Assembly (NCBI GenBank): GCA_049999765.1
Contig: JBNGIQ010009363.1
Location: 1 to 64,000 of the forward strand
DNA from: Phaeoceros laevis
Taxonomy: Eukaryota > Anthocerotophyta > Anthocerotopsida > Notothyladales
DNA length: 64,000 nt
Direction of reading: 5' to 3'
The notes under the pieces were generated by a model. The model did no database searches. It was not told the DNA's origin and was given only the letters and a program-made list of their open reading frames with translations. The position numbers and the translations under genes were made by a program. Positions 33,310-42,669 of this stretch are shown here, piece by piece (position 1 is the first letter of the stretch; each line of letters begins with the position of its first letter).

Positions 33310-34845
33310 AGATGGGAGGACACGGACGTGGAAAAGGGGCGGCTGGAAGAGGAGGGGGCCGCCAGAAAAAGCAAGCCGACCTTGGACCAGAAGAAATGGA
33401 GGCAACAGCCCGGAGCCTCCACGGAAGCCACAAAGCGCACAAGTGCCAAACAGCACGAACGGCGGGCAACGAAACCAACATCTGATGGAATCCCTGCAAC
33501 AACTCTCGCACCCCCTCTCGCAACAACTATGGCAACCCCTGCCACTGAGCCTGAGCCCCTAGTCCCCACAGGCCCTCCACGTCCAACAGCACCACCAAGG
33601 CAAAGCCTTACTAGCATGAGGTTTGAACAGACCGTCGTGGCTCTCCCTGGGGAAATGAGAGAAGATCCCCCCCATACGCTTTCTCTCTAAAGGGGGGGCC
33701 ATTCCCTACTGCTGATGCATCACATGCTGATGGTCCACATGTTTTGGACATGAACCGAAAGCCAGCATACAACAAGCATGCAATGAATGTTATTTCATGG
33801 ACGATGGCACCTAACGTTCCTGTCTATGGTTTTGAGAACAGCGGTGGAGTATCCAGGCGTCAACTAATCGTTCTAAACATGTCTACGTTTTTGTGGAAGG
33901 CAAGATGCAGGCCAAGTATAAGTGTGGAGGAGCAATTCTGTGGAGAAAGTATGATCACAAAGGTGCTCAGTCCCGAGTTTATTTGATAGTGACCACAGAT
34001 GGGAGGCCGCCTGTATTTGCCTTGGGACCCAGCAAATGTCATGTGATTAGTGTAACTGTGAAGGACTTCGACATCATTGGTTGCGGACCTCCTGAACTGC
34101 GGGACAACATTGCTCCACGTTTGAACAAACCGGATGTAAGTAACTTGAATGCATGTTTTTGATTGTCTGCATGTACACTTCTTCATGTGAGAATTCTCAT
34201 GATGTGTCCATGTGCAGGACGGCGAATCGTTTCATTCATACCTCCACAAAGTAGTAGTGGAGTTAAGCGCAACAAGTTCTAACAGAATCGGAACAACACC
34301 AACAACACCGACTGCACTTGAACTTAGTGAAGGAGTGGCCAGGACATCTGGTACCTCGAGGAGCTGGGAGTGGGAGTGCACCAGACATCCGGTGCATGAG
34401 AGGACCAGGGGGGAGGGGCAGCACACCGGACATCTGGCAGGGTCTCGGTTGCTACCCTTGTAGAAAGTTTCCTGTTACTGCAGCAGTTGCACCAAGTGTC
34501 CCTGAGCACCGGATATCCGGCACACCAACAGCGGACGAGGAGGACATTGTAGTTCCATCCAGTGAGGCAGCAAAAAAGATTTCAGATTTGATTGACGATG
34601 ATGACTATGAGTCAAACCACGACGACGAGGATGACGGTGACGATGAACAAGAAGAAGAAGAGGATGAGGCTGAAGAAGAGGAAGCAGATGGAGAAGAAGA
34701 TGGGCAAGACGAAGGAGAGGGACAAGACGAAGAAGATGAAGAAGAAGAGGAGGTTCCTCTTGTAAATAAGCGGAAAAAAAAGCTGACACCTGTAGAAGAA
34801 GGGGCAGCAAATGTCAAGCGGTTCATTAAAACAAGGTCTCCTTAG
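33310..34845 (+). pseudogene. ParB-MTase fusion gene copy 2, N-terminal part
   Basis: A possible start at about 33312 gives MGGHGRGKGAAGRGGGRQKK, a basic Gly/Arg-rich tail, followed by Pro/Thr-rich sequence in shifted frames. From about 33744 and then (after a frameshift near 33885) from 33893 the protein aligns with exon 1 of copy 1: HVYVFVEG, then VFALGPSKCHVISVTVKDFD and GCGPPELR match VFLFVVG and NVESFDELGCQPDTLR. The intron 34136-34217 is at the same place as in copy 1; exon 2 resumes DGESFHSYLHKVVVEL against GHKLFHRKLHVTVLL. The next part carries four copies of the palindromic word (34337-34520), then a very acidic tract (DDDYESNHDDEDDG and on), a KRKKK basic patch, and a stop at 34845. 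Confidence 0.7.
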
Positions 34846-35139
34846 GATCGGAGACAATCCTTGGTCTCTAAAAATGAAGGGAAAAATTGGGTCTCAATAA
34901 AATGCTTGTGACCGTTTTGGGCGTTTTTTTTTGGCAGCTGTGTGCTAAAAATGCATTGAAAAGTTACAGTTTGCTAAATATAGCCCAAAATGCAAAAAAA
35001 ACTTATGCAAACGAAAGTACATTAAAAAAAGTCTACATCGTAACTTGAAAAGTCACGTAAAAGACGAAAAATACTTCGACCGGGACCACCTGCAGCACTG
35101 GACGACTGGTGGTGGAGTGTAGGCCATGATGTCCGACAT
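34846..35139. other. AT-rich spacer inside the disrupted ParB-MTase copy 2
   Basis: No gene can be supported. It separates the N-terminal part of copy 2 from the PPR fragment. It contains several A-runs and repeated gcaaa/aaaagt words only. Confidence 0.5.
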
Positions 35140-35225
35140 GGATTCGAACCCGCAACGGCGCGCCCGCCACCGCAGCGCCTTTGCCAATCGCACTTACACG
35201 CTAACTTACGAGTCGCGGGGTCAGC
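35140..35225 (-). repeat. tRNA-like (SINE-type) fragment
   Basis: On the minus strand TGGCAAAGGCGCT resembles a pol III A box and GGGTTCGAATCC a perfect B box, with spacing suitable for a tRNA or tRNA-derived SINE. The arms of the T stem do not pair beyond two bases and no acceptor stem closes, so it is not a working tRNA gene. Confidence 0.4.
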
Positions 35226-35404
35226 CAGGACTGGAGGCTGAAAATCCAGAGCATTGGAGAGATGATGAAGGAGCTAACCTGCGAGGCACTGGACGTCCAG
35301 TGCTGTCTAAACGCCCTCCATGCTACCACCTTCTACCTGTGCCTGCGCACTATCCACATCAACGCCGGCAGCTGTGGCCTCATCAAACGCGGAAACATGG
35401 CTGG

Positions 35405-36706
35405 GCCCTGCACCGAGAGTGCAACCTGGAGTAGCAAAGGACAGCATGGACACAAAGGATGTGGTCCATATCCTTTGTGTCCATGCTGTCAAAAACCTTG
35501 CGTGCACCTTCCAGCTCACCACATTTTGCATACCCAGCTATTAGGCATTCCGTGTCACCACATCCTTTGTGGCCATGCTGTCAAAACCTGGCGTGCATCT
35601 TTCAATTCGACACATTTTGCATACATGTCAACCAGGCAGGTGCCAACAAACAAGTCAGTAGAATTGCCACTGTGCAACACATCAGAGTGCACAAACAAGT
35701 CAGTAGAATTGCCACTGTGCAACACATTAGAGTGCACTTTTCTGCCAAATTCCAAGTCGGTGGCAAATGCACAAGCTTGAAGGGCAGCTACAAAGACGTA
35801 ATCATTGGCCGTCACTCCTGACCTACGCATCTCCCGGTAGAGTCTTTCGGTTTTCCGTGCTTAGCATGTGCAGAGATTATGGAAAACCACATGAAGACAT
35901 TCGGTTTCCCTACCCTGTTGAACACATCCATGGCCTCCTGCAGCCTACCTCCATATGCATACATGCGCAAGAGATGGTTCCCAAAAATGCGTTGGATCGT
36001 ACCCAAGCTTGATAGTGAGATCATCAAGTCGTCGCCCCAACACCAGATTTTTGTCAGCCCCGCATATTTGAATGACTCTGTGCAGTAGAGAGGAGGACAC
36101 ACGAGATTGTTTCTCCGCCAAGACGGTCAAAGCGTCCACTGCTGGACTTAGCTGCCCATTCTCACAAAGTTGTTCGATTACAGCCTGAGCCGTTCCGTGC
36201 CCTTGGCACTCTGGCACCGTCGGAGCTTCAGCATTATGAGGCAACAAGGGGTTGGATGTAGGCTGAGCAGCCCGTCCAACCTGCTTGTCCAAGGCAGCCA
36301 GCTCCGCATCCACCCATGGCCAGTCAGGCTTGTAGAAGTTGTTCAGCCATACGGGCTCCTTGAACCGGACTCCTTGTGCCTGAAGTCGGGACAGCTCCCC
36401 TCCAGCTCCAGGGTGTGGGTCTGCCTCCCAGCTGTTGGCATCCAAAACCGCTGATGTTGCAACCCGTTTGTGGTGCCAAATTGTAGGTGGAGCATTGCAG
36501 GGTTTTTCAACAGTAGGCGTCCAGCGGGCATGCCCACGTTTTTCAGCTATTTGGCATCCAAGAATATTGATGCTGCATTGCGTTAGTGGTGCGCGCCATT
36601 GCAGGTGGAGCAAGAACGATAACCTCCACCGCTGCTGTCGCTCTTGATTTTCCCACTGCTCGGCTTCCAGGAAAAACACATTAATAGAAGCGGTGCCACA
36701 TTCCAA
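35405..36706 (-). pseudogene. PPR gene 5-prime fragment (leader and first repeats)
   Basis: The minus-strand frame 36706-35945 encodes a leader (GHARWTPT, DANSWE, LSRLQAQGV) and then the typical entry into a PPR array: AIEQLCENGQLSPAVDAL, LLHRVIQICGADKNL, LGRRLDDLTIKLG. It continues in shifted frames with EAMDVFNRVGKPNVF, ISAHAKHGKPKDS and, at 35830-35555, MRRSGVTANDYVFVAALQAC and FVGTCLVDMYAKC. A 45-bp in-frame duplication (HSDVLHSGNSTDLFV twice, about 35655-35745) breaks one repeat. The array stops at a 20-bp inverted repeat at 35440-35490. Same family as the relic at 7.4 kb and probably as the plus-strand relic at 31.6-33.3 kb. It sits between the N- and C-terminal pieces of ParB-MTase copy 2. 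Confidence 0.85.
35440..35490. repeat. Inverted repeat, 20-bp arms, made of PPR coding sequence
   Basis: GACAGCATGGACACAAAGGA (35440-35459) and its exact reverse complement (35471-35490) flank an 11-bp spacer. The motif encodes FDSMDTKD-like PPR residues. It marks a head-to-head join of two PPR pieces. Confidence 0.9.
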
Positions 36707-37153
36707 ACACCCCGGCCGGTTACCGTGGGTGCCAGGTTTGAGAAGCTTGCCATGTTTCTCATCCAGGGTGCCAGGTTTGAGGTGGCTGGCCAGGTTTTAC
36801 ATTGGTGCACTTGAGGATGGAGCTCTGCTGGCCAGATTTCAACTAGCAATGGACGGACACTAATCGTGTGTGCTTGTTGGTGACTATTTTTTCAGCATGT
36901 GAGGAGCGCGGCAGCTGGTGTGGTCGCGGCATACGGCGGGAGGCTTGCAGGGTTTTCAGCATTCATGGCGGATCAAGATCATGGCGTGCTGGTGTGTTGG
37001 CAGCCGGGAGGACGTAGCTATGGTGTTGCAGGTACCCCAGGGCGAACGCAAGAAGGCATGTGCCTGCGCGTTCCAGGCGTTGGCCGGATTTCGGAATCTC
37101 AAGCACCGGTTGTCCGGTGCGAAAATGTCCCTTTTTTTTCGTGAATTCACGCG

Positions 37154-37253
37154 NNNNNNNNNNNNNNNNNNNNNNNNNNNNNNNNNNNNNNNNNNNNNNN
37201 NNNNNNNNNNNNNNNNNNNNNNNNNNNNNNNNNNNNNNNNNNNNNNNNNNNNN
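37154..37253. other. Assembly gap (100 N)
   Basis: A placeholder run of N. It lies between the PPR fragment and the ParB exon of copy 2, so the distance and even the adjacency of these parts are not certain. Confidence 0.99.
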
Positions 37254-38844
37254 ACGCTTCTGACTGGACCAAGTACAAGAAAGGTTTTGCCAAGCTTGAT
37301 CACAATGAGGCAACAGGCACTTTGAGTCTCCTCAATGCTTCCATCGAAAAAGCAGAAAATGAAGACGGCTATGGTGATGAGCTCATATAAAAGCTTTATG
37401 AATGCAAGGGCTACGCAGAGGACAGAGTAAAGGCTACAGCTGCACATGCAAAGGAAAAAAGGCAAAGCAAGGAAAAAGCACCTGCAAAGGAAAAAGACAA
37501 AGCAAGGAAAAAAGCAATGAGCAAGGAGCAAGTAGCAAGGCAATAGGAAAAAGGAAAAGGTGGGTAGTCGTTTTAGAAGAGAGTGAAAAAATGGACCTGG
37601 CAGGAATGCAACATGGAGGAAGCAGTAGAGTGAATAAACGAAAAGTCATGACAGATCAGGACATGGAAGACCACGTATTCAGTGGAGCGGTTAGTCAACA
37701 TGTGACAATAGATGCAGACCGCCTTCATAGCATGAATTTTGTCGACTCCACAACAGTGAGGGCAAGAAAGTCTTTGCTGAAGAAGAAGTGCTGTGAGAGG
37801 ACCCACACACTTCATGTGCAAGACTTCTATCCAGCTAGAGATTTGAAGGGCCTCCCAAAAGCCTCCATAAGGAGACTTGATATGCCTTTTGTGAACAGGC
37901 TTATGAGAAAAATGAAGAGAGAATATGTGGATGCAAGGGTGCTACCTTTGGTGGTTATGATAGACCCTAAGCAATGCGCAAGTGTTGATGACTTTGATGA
38001 GGAAAATGTGCCAAGGGGCAGGTACAAATATTGCGTGCTTGGGGGTAACCACACGTATGAGGCACGTAGAATGCTATTCGGTTTTCTTCCGGATAGGGAT
38101 GATTTTTGCAAGATGCATGCTTTCATCTATGCAGGCCTTGACTTAGAGGAAATCCGAGTACTCTCCATTGACCACAACCTGATTGCAGGAGAAAGGAAGA
38201 AGTTCTCATTTGTAGAGAGGGTGAGATACATCAGGGATGAGATAGATATTAGGAATCGAGAGGGCAAGGATCTCATTCCACAGTGGAAAAACGACATCTA
38301 CAAGAGGCTTGGTATAGGTGGATTTGACGACTCGGATGAGAAAACAACTGAAAAGAAGAAGGAAGACGTTGGGAAAAAAAAGGAAAGAAAAGACAAAAAA
38401 CAGCAGGCAAGGGATAAAATGACACTTGAATATTGCCTTGCAAGGTTAATAGATAAAGTCTAGGAACTTGTGGACGACATCTTCGAGATGTGGGAGAGAG
38501 GACAATTACCTGAACAAAAAGCAGGTGCAAAGAACAGACGGAAGAAACCAGGTGATGAGAAACCAATCTCAACTGCTGTATGGAAAACCTTTCAGGGTAT
38601 TGATAGTCGAACACCTACGGTGGAGGCAACCCTTATCAGAGCATGCGAAGGGGTACTTTCAAATGATTTCATGAGTTTGAAAGAAATGGCAAAACATATG
38701 GAAGCCACAAAGAAGTTGATGCTTGTTCAATATGCAATGGTAAAAAGCTTGGAATGCAAGGACTTTGCGCAAGTTAGAGAAAGGTACCCAACTCATTCTA
38801 CGGACGAAAAGCTTGTGGAGTTTCAGGCTTCGTTTGCCAGATTT
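37254..38844 (+). pseudogene. ParB-MTase fusion gene copy 2, ParB-like exon
   Basis: After a short unrecognised stretch (WTKYKKGFAKLDHNEATG, stop at about 37390) the frame 37402-38463 encodes a Lys-rich linker and then a ParB/sulfiredoxin-like domain: LKGLPKASIRRLDMPFVNR, VLPLVVMIDPKQC, RYKYCVLGGNHTYEARRML, then LDLEEIRVLSIDHNLIAGE and SFVERVRYIRDEI. The GGNHxxEA segment matches the nucleotide-binding loop of the fold, and the IDHN...ERVRYI part the ParB helix that follows. TAG at 38461-38463 replaces a Trp codon seen in copy 1. Reading continues in frame with ELVDDIFEMWERGQLPE, then VWKTFQGIDS and REKAL-type helices to a donor at 38845. ParB proteins bind palindromic parS-like DNA; whether this one did is unknown. 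Confidence 0.8.
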
Positions 38845-38962
38845 GTAAGTGTTCTTTTTTCTTGCAAACTTTGCATTGTTTTCTTGTGTGCCGGACGTCC
38901 GGCATGTGGTATCTTGATTTTTCAATGACATATGTGTGTTCCACATATGCAAAAAAAAACAG

Positions 38963-40463
38963 ATATTGATAAGAAGCCTCAAAGCCTCCCACCAGCCTAA
39001 AAGGCGCATATTACAAGAGCCCAGAGATGGTTAAGGTGCTTGGATGACCAAAGAGCGCTAGGAGAGGAAGGAATTGGGGACTTGCCTGTTTTTAGAGAAC
39101 AGTAGTGGGTATGCGTCCCCAAAGAAGAATTCGTTAACTATCAGGTTCTCATGGCAGACGCTCTGGGTATGAGCACGACTTTGAGAAAGTGAGAGTTCAC
39201 ACTCCTTATTGCAGACCTTCCTCGAGGGATTTCCAGCAACAATGCATATGACGTAAGGTTCAAGAAAAAAGACTTTGAAGAAATGTTGACAGGGTTTGAA
39301 CACATCACTAGTGTGAATACATGGAGAATGATATTTTTCCACGGGTCGACGACATTGAAATGATAAGGGGAGTGCTTAAAGCTCGCTGCTCAAGAGGTGT
39401 AGACAGTTGCATTTGGAATAAGATGAATGTGGTGCCACAGTCGAAGACCAGGTTTTATGATGCTGCAGAATACATCACCATAGGACATGGAGCGGTGAAG
39501 GACCGCCAAGAGGATGAGGTGGAAACTTTTGCGAACACATTTGGGAATCCTGATCTTCAAGATGGCATGACTAATGTCTTCAACGAGTATGCTGTGTACT
39601 CAAAGGCTGTGTACCATTCATTGGATGGTAAGGTGGTAAGCCTTTACCAAAAACCCATGAAGCTCATGCGAAAGTTGGTAAGGCTCTTCTCCGAGGAAGG
39701 AGAATGGGTTTTGGATGCATGTTGTGGAAGTGGGTCCACAATAGTTTCTGCACTGAAAGAAAAGAGAAATTGTGTTGCATTTGACTCTGACCCCAGGTGC
39801 ATGGAGTTTGTAAAGTCAAGGATAGTTAGCCTTGACAGTTTTGCTGACGAAAAGCAAGAGTTGGGCAACAACAAGGCGTACAAACAAGGCATCCACAGAG
39901 AATATGTGGATTCCACAAGAATGCTTGAAGGGTGTAAAACCTTGATAAACCCGAAATGGGTATATCATGGGGCAGCAACCATTCCACCACCCCCTACATC
40001 AGCTCCTCAATCACCCGTGCCGTCCACCTCTCTCACCCCGTCAACCCCTCGCACGCCAAGAGATGCAAGACAACAATCTCCACCTGAACCACCTCCACCA
40101 AAGTCTGCACCAAAGTCTTCTAGGAAAAACAAGGACAGGTTGGTAGTAGAAAAAGACAAGGACAGGTTGGTGGAAAAAGCCAATGACAGTTTGGTGGTGG
40201 AAAAAGAGAATGAGAGGGAGGTGCGCAGGAGACAACGTGAAATTGAAAAGAAAGCTTCTTTGCAAACATGGCAAGCAGAATTGCAATCTGAGGCTGTGGC
40301 TGAGGCAGAGGGTACCGGATGTCCGGCGGAGGATGGCGCACCACCTGGAGAGTCTGAGGGTTTTGGCCACTTCAGCCTCATTAGCAAATGGCAGGAGTTC
40401 ATGGGGCAATCTATGGAGGAAGAGACTGAGGCCATATGCAGCATCCGTGGGAGCAGTAGCTGA
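38963..40463 (+). pseudogene. ParB-MTase fusion gene copy 2, amino-DNA-methyltransferase exon
   Basis: The exon begins after the intron 38845-38962. To about 39340 it is readable only with several frameshifts; it contains TLLIADLPRGISS, aligned with TLLTLDIPRDL of copy 1. From 39321 the frame is open for 380 codons: IRGVLKARC, then a linker with KVVSLYQKPMKLMRKLVRLFSEEG, the S-adenosylmethionine-binding motif VLDACCGSGSTIVSAL, and AFDSDPRCMEFVKSRI. This order (catalytic motif, then motif X, then motif I) is that of N6-adenine/N4-cytosine methyltransferases of the N6_N4_Mtase family. The usual (D/N/S)PP(Y/W/F) is D-(L/I)-P-R here. The C-terminal tail is Pro-rich, then coiled with repeated DRLVVEK, and ends at TGA 40461-40463. 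A copy of the palindromic word lies in frame at 40312 and another in the intron at 38889. Confidence 0.8.
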
Positions 40464-41572
40464 TGAAAAAGCTACAAAAATGAATGAGGAACTACATCAA
40501 GATGCGCAGCATCTAACATAGCAGGATATTAGAGTTGTTAGAAGTGAGGGTAGTGCAATTAATAGCCTCTTTTTCGCACTTTGAAGTGGAATGCATGATT
40601 CCAGCGGTGGCGGTGGATTAGTGCACTGTTTTTTGCTGTTTTTTGCGTACAATGAACTGAAATTGATGTAAATAGACCTTTTTTGAAAAAAATGTCCTCC
40701 TGTCCGGTACATTTTCACCAAACGGGTACGGGGTTGTCCCGTACCCGATCAATCAGAGACCTTGTTATGCCTAAATTGGTTAAGGAAAGAGAGTGGCGAC
40801 AGATGGTGGAGCTGGAACGTAGATCCCTAAAAGCCAGCAGCAATGCCTTGCTGATGCCAGGAGGGAAAATCCAAATGCTAAACCCCCAAACTGCCTAGGG
40901 GCTGACGGGAGGAGTAAGTTTAAGGACAAATTTCTTAAGAACAAGGTTTCCCATAATCGGGTATATTCTCCACTAAACGGTTACTATTTAAATAAAGTGG
41001 TGGCAAATTCGCGTCTGCCCAAAAAAAAGTGCATATTTTACGTTCAAGTATGAATGATGGACCTTTTGTGGTTTTTTGCCACATAAATGTATATTTCGGT
41101 CCACCTGTCCACCGGTCCGCCGGTCACACTCCCTACAATTAGGTCCCTCAGGCCACTATCCTCTCGACCCCGGCGTGTTGGGAAAACGGTCACCTAAGCG
41201 TGCCATGACCCTGAGACACTCCATGTGTAAAAGTGTCGACTTTAAAAGGCAACAAAAAACCCTAATCGGGCACTCCGTTCTGACCATCAGCAGTCTAGCG
41301 TGAACTGTGACATATGACCTGCCAACTTTCTGGAGCAACGAGCGCCTCTTGGAAGACTTTTTCAGCTCCCAAAAGGCAATGCAAGTCAGGACAGCAAGTC
41401 AGGACAGCTAGCAGCAAAAGGATGACAAAGTTGTCATCAAGGAGAGCGACACCACCAACAATCAGCATCGCAGCACTCCGTTCTGCAGGCGGGGCGTAGC
41501 GTAAGCTAAGAAGTTTGGACGTGTTTCCGACGCAATTCAAGTTCAAGACAACGTGAATGCAGTTCAAGTGGG
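40464..41572. other. Downstream region of the ParB-MTase copy, no gene
   Basis: Contains a half copy of the palindromic word (TGTCCGGTAC, about 40701) and a hairpin at 40723-40747 (arms CGGGTACGGG and CCCGTACCCG, loop GTTGT), which may belong to the end of the element. Short frames at 40683-41303 have no recognisable content. The last bases (AAGTGGGGG, about 41564-41572) look like a polypurine tract for the following LTR. Confidence 0.45.
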
Positions 41573-41815
41573 GGTGACGAAATATTTTTTCCCTATGCTA
41601 GCTTGCTTCACCCTAATAAGTTATTTAGGTCATATAAGTTACAGATATCGACGGGCATGAATCGTGCCCTAAAGAACGGTCATGCACCAACGGTTACACC
41701 TTTCGGTTGTACCCCTTCACGAGATACCCGACCTTAAGAGTGCACACACACAATGCTTAATTTAATTCATTCTACGCTTTCTTGCTCCTGCTAGAGCTCT
41801 CTATCGATTGTACGT
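41573..41815 (+). mobile_element. Retrotransposon LTR, partner family of 21434-21666
   Basis: It starts TGACGAAATATT directly after a polypurine-like AAGTGGGGG and aligns along its length with the LTR at 21.4 kb (blocks CTAGC-TGCTTC, TTTAGGT-ATATAA, GTGCCCTAA-GAACGGTCA, CTATCGAT). It is not followed by a tRNA-Met primer site. So it is probably a 3-prime LTR in the same orientation as the one at 21.4 kb, 20 kb away. Identity is only about 70-75 percent by eye. Confidence 0.6.
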
Positions 41816-42160
41816 ATTATCCAGCTGTGGACCGGTCGTATGGCCATCATTTGGGCGTATTTCTGCCGCTTCAACATCCCAGGTTCGCCGTTCTACCGCA
41901 AGTGTGGCATGGTAGAAGAGACCAGGGCCCACATCTTGGGCCAATGCCTCGCCACACACTTAGTGTGACTTCGTATCTTTCAAGGGTCATTCCCCATTCT
42001 TCATGGACTGCTCAATGATCCTCATCTCCAGCAAAAAGTTCTCTCTTATTTCCTTTGCATTGGTGACTATATTTTATAGTTTACACCTTAACGTCCCCTA
42101 GCGGTCTAGCTGTAGTTTTTTAGTTTCTTTGCGTCTTGTTTCTTCTCACACTTTTTAGTG
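41816..42160 (+). mobile_element. Possible LINE 3-prime tail
   Basis: One frame encodes WTGRMAIIWAYFCRFNIPGS, then CGMVEETRAHILGQC, which resembles the zinc-like C-terminal motif of non-LTR reverse transcriptases (C..CG....ET..HIL..C). A stop follows, then a T-rich 3-prime stretch (gtagttttttagtttctttgcg) as seen after LINE coding regions. No RT core is present. Weak evidence. Confidence 0.35.
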
Positions 42161-42374
42161 TATTGTAAGGTTTGGCGCCATAGCCTACCCGAACAATGGA
42201 GTTCGGCAGATCATTAACACACGCGCGCGACCTGGCATGTACGGCCTACCTCCACCCATGCTCCTGTCATCCTTGCATACCATGGTGTGGAATGGCCTAA
42301 TCCTTTCGCCCTTTTGCTCTCCATGATACGTATGCCCATGCCATATGCGTACAATACTCTTTCCCATTCATACG

Positions 42375-42416
42375 CCCAGCATGCCCATGGCGCGCGGTGG
42401 CCATGGGCATGCTGGG
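42375..42416. repeat. Hairpin with 16-bp perfect arms
   Basis: CCCAGCATGCCCATGG and its reverse complement CCATGGGCATGCTGGG are separated by 10 bp. It lies inside the inverted-repeat element. Confidence 0.9.
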
Positions 42417-42498
42417 AATAGGCATTATAGTAAATAGACGCAGATGTCACTTGGTCTAGCAAGCGGACTCTTGCGGCGTGACCGCGTGACCGAGATAG

Positions 42499-42669
<171 letters not shown>

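Larger units (their letters stand above)
22147..40710. repeat. Dispersed palindromic word ACCGGACRTCCGGT
   Basis: A 14-bp palindrome, perfect when the centre is ACGT, occurs as exact or near-exact copies at about 22147, 23050 (half), 24888, 25004, 28736, 29110, 29163, 29211, 29270, 29298, 34337, 34379, 34424, 34506, 35287, 37098, 38889, 40312 and 40700 (half). Copies sit in coding frames on both strands (giving PDVRY on one strand and TGHPV or TGCPV on the other), in the intron of copy 1 and in that of copy 2. Variants change both arms together in places (GCACTGGACGTCCAGTGC at 35287; GCACCGG-TTGT-CCGGTGC at 37098), as expected if the symmetry itself is kept. Outside 22-41 kb I found only a half-site (47.94 kb). 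Confidence 0.8.

Noticed and set aside
34318-34845. Independent acidic protein gene
   Set aside because: It follows the conserved first intron of ParB-MTase copy 2 and corresponds to the acidic linker of copy 1.
34475-34857. Minus-strand Leu/Ser-rich frames over the acidic tract
   Set aside because: They are antisense to the Glu/Asp-rich part of ParB-MTase copy 2; codon repeats alone make them open.
35140-35225. Functional tRNA gene
   Set aside because: A and B boxes are visible, but the T stem and acceptor stem do not pair.
39321-40463. Bacterial contamination as the source of the methyltransferase
   Set aside because: Two copies share GT-AG intron positions and lie among plant retroelements and PPR relics on the same sequence.
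22147-40710. CRISPR array made of the 14-bp word
   Set aside because: Spacing is irregular (tens of bases to several kb), no constant spacer length, no cas genes, eukaryotic genome.
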